Assembly (NCBI GenBank): GCA_027604005.1
Contig: JADGJT010000273.1
Coordinates: forward strand, 1-27,197
Reading direction: 5' to 3'
DNA: 27,197 nucleotides
Origin: Dinochytrium kinnereticum
Taxonomy: Eukaryota > Chytridiomycota > Chytridiomycetes > Chytridiales > Chytridiaceae
This document shows positions 20,594 to 27,197 of the stretch, in pieces. The translations under genes were made by a program, and so were the position numbers. Positions within the stretch are counted from its first letter, which is position 1. Each line of letters starts with the position of its first letter. The notes below the pieces were generated by a model. It saw only the letters and a program-made list of their open reading frames with translations, searched no databases and was not told the DNA's origin.

Positions 20594-21820
20594 TCACTTA
20601 AGTGCCCTAACCCAACGAGGAACCACACCAGTAACAGAAAGTGGATAAGGCATATGCTCGACAACTTCAACCAACCGCCACGTCGGTTCCAGATGACCTT
20701 GCTTCCCCCCACTTTTTGCATCAACATTCCGGCTTTCAACAGTGCGTTCCTGTACGCAGTCTTCAACTTCCGTATGAAACAACGACAGCATCAGTTGATC
20801 CACGACTGGAAGCACATGGTCCGCCAATATCTTGGCCGCATCCATCAATTCATTCTCACGCAGCTGGGAAGGAGCCGCAGGTGAAGGTGGTTTTGGTGCT
20901 GGGATGATGATACGCCCCCTTGCGACCAGTTTCGAGACTATGGAAGGCTCCTTGCCTTTTTGTGGATCTTCCGGGGTTGATGATAGGAGCCGATGAATAG
21001 GGTTTGCTGAGGTTCTGGAATGCCGTTGCATGGAAGAGGCGTTGTGTTCATTGTATTTCGGTTGAGCGGCATTGAAAGAAGATGATGACATGGCATGGCT
21101 CAGGATATACGTAGCGGCGGACTCGGTAAGCGTGGCATGGGTAGGATTATCCAAATCATATGAGAGCCACGACTGTGGAGACGGAGGAAGGCAAAGTGAG
21201 GAAGGAATGATGCTGACATTCGTCCAATTCGAGATAGGCTTGAAGCTTGGATCCGAAACAACATGAACACTCGAAATGCCACCTTCAAAGACAAGATCAC
21301 CGTTTGGTCTAAGTATTCTCCACCAGTGATCCAGCACGGTTGAGTATGGGAGCTCATCTGATTGTTGAGAGCAGGCCTTCTTGAGCGGCAAGAGATACCT
21401 CCATGTGGACCAATCGATTACAATCCTATCAAATATGGCAGACGGCAAAAGCCTTAGAGCCCCTACATCATTGAAATCCATCCAAAGATGAGGGGGTGGA
21501 CATGACGGACCCAGTGGCAAACTGGCCGTGTTCACCTTCTTTCCAGGACCTTGAAAGGCCCCCCCAAATCGATCGCAGAAGAAAAGAAAAGGAGGCTCGT
21601 CTAATGATGGTTGCTGAGATGTAGAATCCGATCCCCCTAACGATGCAAAGCCTCTTCCCACCACAAGCCATCTGGGCCGGCCAACCTGAATAACCATGTC
21701 CTGAATCCAGGGTTGAAGGGACAAGCGATCGGGTCCGGCATCACTCGAGTCGAACGTGAAGCCCTTCAGGTAAAGCTCGCCTCCAAAGCGGCCATAAGGG
21801 AGGGCTCTTGAAGCTATCAT
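20594..21820 (-). CDS. Methyltransferase-like protein, degenerate SAM-fold signature
   Basis: A single exon of 408 residues runs from the ATG at 21820. The frame is open further to 21946, but only via a non-ATG codon inside the divergent gene. The order of motifs resembles a class I SAM methyltransferase. PRWLVVGRG (49-57) stands at the motif I position but lacks the usual GxGxG. LWMDFND (112-118) has an acidic residue at the end of a strand. FDRIVIDWSTWRYL (130-143) resembles the motif IV strand, and WWRILRPNGDLVFEG (166-180) is very like the LRPGG-type motif of this fold. The C-terminal half (about 265-330) is Ser/Pro-rich and looks disordered. It may bind SAM weakly or have lost catalysis; a substrate cannot be named. 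The ATG lies 48 bp from the divergent F-box gene start, and an AATAAA follows the stop. Confidence 0.7.
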   Translation of the reverse strand: MIASRALPYGRFGGELYLKGFTFDSSDAGPDRLSLQPWIQDMVIQVGRPRWLVVGRGFASLGGSDSTSQQPSLDEPPFLFFCDRFGGAFQGPGKKVNTASLPLGPSCPPPHLWMDFNDVGALRLLPSAIFDRIVIDWSTWRYLLPLKKACSQQSDELPYSTVLDHWWRILRPNGDLVFEGGISSVHVVSDPSFKPISNWTNVSIIPSSLCLPPSPQSWLSYDLDNPTHATLTESAATYILSHAMSSSSFNAAQPKYNEHNASSMQRHSRTSANPIHRLLSSTPEDPQKGKEPSIVSKLVARGRIIIPAPKPPSPAAPSQLRENELMDAAKILADHVLPVVDQLMLSLFHTEVEDCVQERTVESRNVDAKSGGKQGHLEPTWRLVEVVEHMPYPLSVTGVVPRWVRALK

Positions 21821-21868
21821 TTGAACGCGGTAAATACTATCTTTCTTTTCTACCAAAATGATTATAAA
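21821..21868. promoter_or_regulatory. 48-bp bidirectional 5' region
   Basis: Only 48 bp separate the ATG of the minus-strand methyltransferase-like gene (21818-21820) and the ATG of the plus-strand F-box gene (21869). Any 5' leaders and promoters must overlap this gap or reach into the opposite gene. The sequence is pyrimidine-rich on the plus strand (CTATCTTTCTTTTCTACC), as is common just before fungal start sites. Confidence 0.55.
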
Positions 21869-21872
21869 ATGA
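21858..21872 (+). promoter_or_regulatory. Four-codon upstream ORF overlapping the F-box start (ATGA)
   Basis: The ATG at 21858-21860 opens a frame Met-Ile-Ile-Lys that stops at TGA 21870-21872. The stop overlaps the F-box ATG at 21869-21871 in an ATGA arrangement. Both ATGs have A at -3. If the transcript starts upstream of 21858, ribosomes would meet the short frame first and would need reinitiation or leaky scanning to make the F-box protein. If transcription starts downstream of it, the frame is irrelevant. Confidence 0.5.
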
Positions 21873-23743
21873 CAATACTCCGACTTCCCCCAGAGCTGCT
21901 GGTCCTGTTCCTTCCTCCGTTCTTGGACCTCCGAGACCTCGCGCACCTCTGCAGCGTGAACAAATTACTGAGGAGAATACTTCGCCATGAGCTTTTCAAA
22001 ACCCTCAACTCTCAATGCACCAGCTTTGAGAGGTTGAAAGGTATCCTTACAAAGCACCCAGAGCTTGCCAGCCACACCCGATGTCTCAACATCGTCTTTC
22101 GCGAAAAGCATGAGGATGAGCTCGTTGACCAAATGTGTACTGTATTTGCTCTTGTTGCTCCCTATTTGGTGGCATGCCGATTGGATGGGATACGGCCGTC
22201 CATTCCTTACGCTCCGCACTTGGAGCGATGCCGTGAATTATCATCGCTGTCCATTCGGATACCTGGATTGATGCGCTCCGACCAGCTCAGACATATGGGT
22301 GCTGTCCTATCAAGTTTGAAGAAGCTTCATGAGCTTGAAATCTCGATTGATGTCGGGCAGCCTATGGATTCTTCACTTCTGATCCAGGGTATGATCGATA
22401 GCATGCCAGCTGGACAGCTTCGAAAGTTTTCCTTGAAGGGTCGCTATTGGACATCCTTCCGAATACCGTTCGATTTTATTGCTCGACAGCATAACTTGAG
22501 AGATTTAGATCTCGACTTTTGTTGGGAGACCTCTGATGCTGGATCAGATGAGCACAGGTCACAGCGAGATTACATTCGGCGATGCTTGAGCAATCTTACC
22601 CTTCTCGAGGAATTCAGTATCAGTGTCGAGCACTTTGGCCCTGGCTGGGTCCCGTTTTTCGAAAAGTCCGTGAATCTCAAACGCTTAAAGGTTCGCAGTT
22701 TCGTAGCGTTCGGATGGAGCGAGTTCAAATTATTGCTTCATCAGAAAGCTTGGCCAAACTTGGTGGAATTGGAGCTCATTCTGACGAAGTTCTCCCCTTC
22801 TGAGTACTTTAAGGATGTTTGTGCCGTCTTGAAGGCTCATCCCCAGCTGAAGTCTCTCAAGTTTCACTGCCATGGCACCTTGGAAGACCCCATTACACAG
22901 CTTTCGGAGGCAGCTGACACGGACACCGAATGCCCATTTTTCCACGAGTGTATTGAGACGATGGATTTGAGATTTCCTCTGAAACCAAAGGTCCTTTTAG
23001 ATATTTCTGATCTGATAGCAAGATCCACAGGCCTCCGCTCTTTGAGTATGGAGGTTGTGGCCTTGGATCGCTTTGATAAGCAACTCACGAACGATGATTG
23101 CCACCGTTTTTTGGAGAATCTACTCAAACCTCAACTGAAAAGTCTTTCGCTTTCATTCGACTCCTCTGACCGTTACATTAGAATTCTTTCCGGGATTTTG
23201 TCAACGCAAAAATACTCACTTAACCATCTCGGCGTTCTCTGTTCGGCCGTAGACAGTGACAATTTCTTCAGAAACCTCTCTCATATCGTCGACGCCTTGC
23301 CGGATTTAACAAGTATCGATATCGATATGAGCAGAACGCTTGTGTTCGACGTCCTCAACCTACAAAGAATTCTTAACCAGTTGATTCGCCTACCCCGCTT
23401 AAGTAGCATCCGAATTCGAGATGGCGTGTTTACCGTGCTTCGGCGGCATTACAAGCTCCTCGTTCCACTCCTCGCAAAGTCTTTATCGTCCCTTCGGAGT
23501 CTTGAAATCATATCGAAAGAGCCGGTCAATATCGAGGAGATCGAGTTGTTAGAGGAGATCGAGCAGGCTAGAAGATTGCATGGTTTTAAAGCGTATCTTT
23601 GCGTGGAAAGTTGTTTAAGGGCTCAACCCTTTGGTGATGTTCCTTTTGAGCGTGTTTGGAAAGTTCGGAAAGGTCTTCCGAAGGAAGCTGTCCAATATGT
23701 TCTTGATGTACAGACACGATCCAAGCATTATTCAGGGCGATGA
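21869..23743 (+). CDS. F-box protein with leucine-rich-repeat-like C-terminal region
   Basis: A single exon of 624 residues. The first in-frame ATG (21869) gives MTILRLPPELLVLFLPP, and residues 4-47 form an F-box (LPPELL, then FLDLRDLAHLCSVNKLLRR). F-box domains bind Skp1 and recruit targets to SCF ubiquitin ligases. The remaining 570 residues show repeated L-x2-L-x-(L/I/F) strands with intervening helices (for example LRDLDLDF, LKRLKVRSF, LVELELIL, LKSLKFHC, LRSLSMEV and LKSLSLSF), which suggests irregular LRRs as the substrate-binding part. No intron is needed, since the frame is open throughout. It ends at TGA 23741-23743. The specific target is unknown. Divergent and nearly contiguous with the methyltransferase-like gene. 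Confidence 0.85.
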   Translation: MTILRLPPELLVLFLPPFLDLRDLAHLCSVNKLLRRILRHELFKTLNSQCTSFERLKGILTKHPELASHTRCLNIVFREKHEDELVDQMCTVFALVAPYLVACRLDGIRPSIPYAPHLERCRELSSLSIRIPGLMRSDQLRHMGAVLSSLKKLHELEISIDVGQPMDSSLLIQGMIDSMPAGQLRKFSLKGRYWTSFRIPFDFIARQHNLRDLDLDFCWETSDAGSDEHRSQRDYIRRCLSNLTLLEEFSISVEHFGPGWVPFFEKSVNLKRLKVRSFVAFGWSEFKLLLHQKAWPNLVELELILTKFSPSEYFKDVCAVLKAHPQLKSLKFHCHGTLEDPITQLSEAADTDTECPFFHECIETMDLRFPLKPKVLLDISDLIARSTGLRSLSMEVVALDRFDKQLTNDDCHRFLENLLKPQLKSLSLSFDSSDRYIRILSGILSTQKYSLNHLGVLCSAVDSDNFFRNLSHIVDALPDLTSIDIDMSRTLVFDVLNLQRILNQLIRLPRLSSIRIRDGVFTVLRRHYKLLVPLLAKSLSSLRSLEIISKEPVNIEEIELLEEIEQARRLHGFKAYLCVESCLRAQPFGDVPFERVWKVRKGLPKEAVQYVLDVQTRSKHYSGR

Positions 23744-24123
23744 CATGCGATCAGGTGCCTTTCGCTTTGCTTCTAGATCTCTTTGTTCTAACTCTCGGAT
23801 AGCTCTTGTTTTCCTGGGTTGGGACGATTTGATAGTGGACCCATGGAACAATCGCCTGTAATTCAGGATCCATCTTGTATAGATACTGACAGTTTGTTTT
23901 TGGACGAAGAGGCTTCAATAGAAATACCATCATATACCCACGACCCTACATCAAAAAAGTCACAACAGTTCGTCTGGCGGAAACCCCATATCATTAAAAC
24001 AATTATCTCTCTCCACCCCGACATTTACAACGAATCTGAGCTTAAAAAACACTCCTTTAATTCAAGCTGATGACAGGCAGAGGCAACATTGACGTGATCA
24101 GAACCCTGGTGGCCCTCCCAATC
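23744..24123. other. Convergent 3' flanks
   Basis: This lies between the F-box stop and the stop of the small Cys-rich gene. A plus-strand frame from an ATG at 23843 to 24070 (75 codons, acidic then basic) is open but has no supporting signals and would sit in the F-box 3' flank. I do not call it a gene. Confidence 0.45.
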
Positions 24124-24402
24124 TCAGAAAACCTTGATCTGACAAAGCTCCAGGGCATAGTGCTTGCAAGCCAACCTCCTGACAGGGCTGTAAGTTTGGT
24201 CCGTAGGGCGGCAACTGGGATTAGTGGCCTTGCACTGTGACAGCCACGATCCGGAATCGAGGGGAGGATACATGCCGGGTACAGCATAGCAACTGTACTC
24301 CACGGCCGCAGGCATGCATGTGAGAGGCTCTTGATGCCCTGAGACGATGGGAGCCGCGATGGCGATGAGCATGAATGTGAGTATGGAGATGATGGGCTTC
24401 AT
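24124..24402 (-). CDS. Small secreted six-cysteine protein
   Basis: 92 residues from the ATG at 24402. The frame is open 28 codons further upstream, but the signal peptide begins at this Met, with MKPIISILTFMLIAIAAP followed by a Val-Ser-Gly cleavage-type end around residue 22. The mature part has cysteines at 29, 38, 57, 64, 79 and 87, an even number suited to three disulfides, plus Pro/Tyr/Ser-rich spacers (for example YAVPGMYPPLDSGSW). No family is recognised. It may be a surface or extracellular protein, like the small cysteine-rich secreted proteins common in fungi. A TTTAAATA element lies about 60 bp upstream on the same strand (24459-24466). Gene size and composition fit a genuine short gene. 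Confidence 0.65.
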   Translation of the reverse strand: MKPIISILTFMLIAIAAPIVSGHQEPLTCMPAAVEYSCYAVPGMYPPLDSGSWLSQCKATNPSCRPTDQTYSPVRRLACKHYALELCQIKVF

Positions 24403-24718
24403 TTTTTGTTTGGTTTGTAGGCGATTAGGTATGTGGAGAGGGGATGTGGTCCCCCCAATATTTAAAAGATATTCAAACGTGTACATGCAGTCTAATTTTG
24501 GACGCGCTGAAATAAACGATCACGGGCAATCAAGTAGGGAGGACACGATGAGCCGCATCATATTTTTTTCCCCAGTTGTCCAGATGCATTCAACGGCCAG
24601 CCAATTCATTAGCAATGGTCGACATCAGGAACTGCCGTCCTCATGCCTCTCTGCTCACTTTGAGCGTTGACGAAGAGAAAGAATGTGCACAAAGTCATTC
24701 AACAGCAGCAGGAATCCA

Positions 24719-24970
24719 TCAGATCAGCACAAGGCAAGCAAAGAGGTGAGCGTTGGCCATTTTTAGCCTTAAAAAAAAGGGCTGCTGTCGGAGCTGAAGG
24801 CGCAGGGTTCGAACCAAACTTTCGAACCTTTCACATTGTGTAACATTAGCTGTTTTCTTTCCGCTCCAAACTTGATCAGGAAGGCAAAGGACGGCCTCGG
24901 TGGAGTCCGGTTGAGTCGACGAGCCCAAACGCTCGCTCAGCAACTCACCTTTTGGCCTGACTGCATCCAT
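24719..24970 (-). CDS. Possible short gene behind a TATA box, structure unclear
   Basis: The minus strand carries TATAAAG at 25006-25012. About 36 bp later come two overlapping ATGs (24970 and 24966), and about 20 bp after those a consensus GTGAGT donor. Unspliced, the frame from 24970 gives 83 residues (MDAVRPKGELLSERLG and so on) ending with a short hydrophobic tail. Splicing to acceptors at GAAAACAG (about 24850) or after a run of eight T (about 24771) also keeps short frames open. None of the products is recognised. The core promoter signal is better than the protein signal, so a noncoding RNA or spliced leader is also possible. Confidence 0.25.
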   Translation of the reverse strand: MDAVRPKGELLSERLGSSTQPDSTEAVLCLPDQVWSGKKTANVTQCERFESLVRTLRLQLRQQPFFLRLKMANAHLFACLVLI

Positions 24971-25004
24971 CCTTCCGCGAAGGAGGGAAAGGAAGGGTGA
25001 TACC

Positions 25005-25012
25005 CTTTATAG
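25005..25012 (-). promoter_or_regulatory. TATA box on the minus strand
   Basis: The minus strand reads CTATAAAG in GACGCTATAAAGGGT. It points toward the short candidate at 24719-24970, with only 34-36 bp to the first ATG. Confidence 0.4.
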
Positions 25013-25263
25013 CGTCATTTGCAAGTTTGCTGCCGTTGGAGAGGGGCAGCGGGCTTTCACAGGCCGGGAGAGGATTTCACAGGGGTCTTCTGGAGCAACT
25101 CGAACAGAGTGAGTCGTCTGAATCTGATTCTTTTCTTCCCTCTTGATTCATGCATTTGCATTCGCATACATCATGCATGCCTATCGGTTTTTTTCGGACC
25201 CTTTTCCGGCCTTTCTAACTGTTGTGATGGGTTATTCAAAGACTTGATACTCTACGAACATCA

Positions 25264-26673
25264 ATGGATAGGATTGCATTGTTTGCACCTCCGAGCCTAT
25301 GGCAGCCAACCCGATCCTCTAGCCCGTCTGATCTGAATGCCGCGAGTCCGCCATCAGACAAAGGACACTCGGTAACGCCACCAGCAGTAGAGACAGGACC
25401 CCAGTCGAGAAGGTTCCGAATTCAAATGCCCTCGGTGATCGAGAGCGTGAAGAGGGGAAGGTTCTCAGTCACGGTTGATTCGCATGAGAGAGGTGTCTCC
25501 TCACCAGGCTCGACGCCGTGTCGGGATGATCTGCCACTGAAATCCACGCACCGTGATAGCCCCTCTCGACGTTTTTTTTCCCCACCGATCCTCACAGCCA
25601 CACCCGGAAGCGTGTCAATGTGTGAATCACCGACGGTTCAATCTCCTCTTCGGAAATGGGAGGATGGTAATGACCGTATCGTCACGTCCACGGCATCCTC
25701 TAATCAACCCATGCCGGAGCGTGATCGCCCATCCTTCGACAGCCATCAACTGCTCACTACCACCTCACTTCCCGACAGATTTCCTGCCCTCCTCCCACCC
25801 CACCATCACCCTTCATCCGTCTTCTCTCTTCACTCTGATGCAACATTGACCGCGTGGTCATCCACCGCCGAGTACGTCTCAACCGACTCTTTGACAGCAA
25901 AGGAGTTTGCAAAGATTGTGAATCTTCCAATCTGGACAAGACCATTGCCGGGGAGGCATCGGCTCCTCTCAACCTCCTCAACCGTCCACTCACTCTCTCT
26001 GTCGACGTTGAGGTCACCGCGTCGGGAATCGGTTGAGTTGCCAGTTTCGTCCCATGCGGCTTTTGCAAAGGCCGGCGGCTTTCCTCGGCTCCAAGACGGT
26101 GGAGGCGAAGAGGAGGATGACTGTGGTTGTGTAGAATGGATTAGATCAACCAGAGAATGCTCATGCGGTCGTCGACCAAGGAGCAAAGGGATCTTGGACC
26201 CTGATTTCTTCAACCCCCCACCTGCTCAGGTCACTCGCTCGACCATTTATAGAACCCCAACCCAAGTTTTACAAGTTCCCTCCATCCACATTCAGAATCC
26301 AACCCCCTCTCCAACGACACCAACCGCACCAACCGCACCAACAAACCTTCATGACCTCCTCACAGATCTAAACGACCCCTCCTCCCACCTCAAATCAATC
26401 CCATCCACCCCTTCACCATCCGCAGGCTGCTGCGACTCGGCATTTTGTCCATCTCCCGCGTCCTCCTCCCACTGTGGAAGCTTAACGTCGCCTTTGGACA
26501 AGTCGGACTTTTGGGTGGAGAGAAGGTCTTCGGAGTGCTCTGATGCAAGCTCGGCCAGTGGGACTCTGGTTGGGTCGGCGGCTGTGCTGGATAATGGGAT
26601 GGGGAAGGATGGTGCAAAGGTTACTTTGAGGAAGGTTGGGAGGTTCACCGTCATTCAGGAGTTTTCACACTAG
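25264..26673 (+). CDS. Disordered Ser/Pro-rich protein with three RFx[V/I] motifs
   Basis: A single exon of 469 residues from the ATG at 25264. Composition is Ser/Thr/Pro-rich almost throughout with no globular domain visible. Three short motifs fit R-F-x-[V/I]: RFRI (50-53), RFSV (66-69, in KRGRFSVTV) and RFTV (460-463, in KVGRFTVIQ at the extreme C-terminus). In animals, RFx[V/I] peptides bind the CCT domain of SPAK/OSR1-type kinases; whether that holds here is inference. A paired CxC cluster (C287/C289 and C299/C301, in DDCGCVEW and ECSCGRR) could bind metal. A PTAPTAP-type repeat lies near 354-361, encoded by an ACCGCACCA repeat at about 26320-26340. It may be a scaffold or kinase substrate. 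The C-terminal motif two residues from a short tail suggests a real gene end. Confidence 0.7.
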   Translation: MDRIALFAPPSLWQPTRSSSPSDLNAASPPSDKGHSVTPPAVETGPQSRRFRIQMPSVIESVKRGRFSVTVDSHERGVSSPGSTPCRDDLPLKSTHRDSPSRRFFSPPILTATPGSVSMCESPTVQSPLRKWEDGNDRIVTSTASSNQPMPERDRPSFDSHQLLTTTSLPDRFPALLPPHHHPSSVFSLHSDATLTAWSSTAEYVSTDSLTAKEFAKIVNLPIWTRPLPGRHRLLSTSSTVHSLSLSTLRSPRRESVELPVSSHAAFAKAGGFPRLQDGGGEEEDDCGCVEWIRSTRECSCGRRPRSKGILDPDFFNPPPAQVTRSTIYRTPTQVLQVPSIHIQNPTPSPTTPTAPTAPTNLHDLLTDLNDPSSHLKSIPSTPSPSAGCCDSAFCPSPASSSHCGSLTSPLDKSDFWVERRSSECSDASSASGTLVGSAAVLDNGMGKDGAKVTLRKVGRFTVIQEFSH

Positions 26674-27197
26674 GAAGAACTGTGCTGGAGGGTTGTTTAT
26701 ATATTTTTTTTCAGTGGAGGTCCTGGTGCCATGTTTTGAATTATGGACCTCATGGTTTATGGCTATCTCTGTTGTTCTTTCTGTTGTGGGGAGATTGTAT
26801 TCAAGTTTGTTCATTCCATCTTGCCAAATACATGCATCGACTTTCATCACTCTGGCTTCTCATTGATCACTGTAATAATTGTAACGGCGACGACGTCCGA
26901 AAATCATACATGTTCCGGGAAGGTTGGAGGGATTTCCATCAGCCAGATGCTAAAGAATGCTCTGTCCGTAATTCAAATAACACAGCAGAGTGATAAATAA
27001 TAGTATTGCGACATTCACCAGTTATTCCAGAAGATACTTCAAAGGAACTATACACACAAGAAAGTAGACGGATATTAAGACGAAACAACGACGATAAAAG
27101 AAGAGAAAAGAGCCGGCACCCCCCTCCGACAAAGAAAGACAAGCAAACAAGCAAACAAAAAAAACACACAGCAAAATCCAGCGCCCAACACGCCCCA
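26674..27197. other. 3' flank and right edge, no gene seen
   Basis: 524 bp after the stop of the RFxV-motif gene. Open frames here begin at non-ATG codons or translate A/T-rich sequence. The last 100 bp are A/C-rich and could be the 3' flank of a minus-strand gene beyond the window, but no coding sequence is visible. Confidence 0.45.

Larger units (their letters stand above)
24403..25263. other. Intergenic region between the Cys-rich gene and the RFxV-motif gene
   Basis: 861 bp. It holds the promoter of the Cys-rich gene on the left, a minus-strand TATA box with a possible short gene in the middle (listed separately), and the 5' flank of the 25264 gene on the right. GGTTCGAACC near 24807-24816 resembles a Pol III B box but has no foldable tRNA around it. 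Confidence 0.45.

Noticed and set aside
23843..24070. 75-codon plus-strand frame after the F-box gene
   Set aside because: It lies in the 3' flank, has no splice connection to the F-box gene, and its length is within chance expectation.
24770..24840. Possible tRNA (GGTTCGAACC B-box-like sequence with a nearby T-run on the minus strand)
   Set aside because: The flanks do not pair as a T-stem on either strand, no A box or acceptor stem is found, and the distance to the T-run is wrong.

Overview
The window looks like nuclear DNA of a compact fungal genome. Coding sequences are broken by short GT-AG introns, mostly 56-134 nt and a few longer. Several genes have TATA-like boxes, AATAAA signals lie downstream of two stops, and one gene resembles the fungal-specific DUF2408/UPF0662 family. 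A zoosporic (chytrid-type) early-diverging fungus is my best guess, but no marker gene settles this. I see no rRNA, no tRNA I can support, no transposon, no CRISPR array and no virus-like gene.

Left part (1-9520), all main genes on the minus strand: the first 19 codons of a secreted protein (1-57); two tandem paralogous polytopic membrane proteins (1954-3129 and 4499-5681) that share one intron position; a DUF2408-like protein with four internal repeats (6251-8007); a possible tiny spliced plus-strand gene (8371-8572); and a small AN1-type zinc-finger protein whose finger is split by an intron (8936-9520).

Middle (10085-15694), plus strand: a secreted, probably membrane-anchored HExxHxxG metallopeptidase with one intron, and a sulfotransferase-family protein assembled from about seven exons. 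Its last five exons are well supported and its 5' end is uncertain.

Right part (16256-27197): a 1208-residue polytopic membrane protein with a long disordered, PKA-site-rich N-terminus (minus); a methyltransferase-like protein (minus) divergent from an F-box/LRR-like protein (plus), with only 48 bp between the two ATGs; a six-cysteine small secreted protein (minus); and a disordered protein carrying three RFx[V/I] docking-type motifs (plus).

The genes do not form an obvious pathway or cluster. Secreted or membrane proteins are over-represented (partial gene, two tandem paralogs, peptidase, sulfotransferase, large membrane protein, Cys-rich protein). All exon structures were read by eye from splice signals and frame continuity; none has been tested against transcripts or databases.
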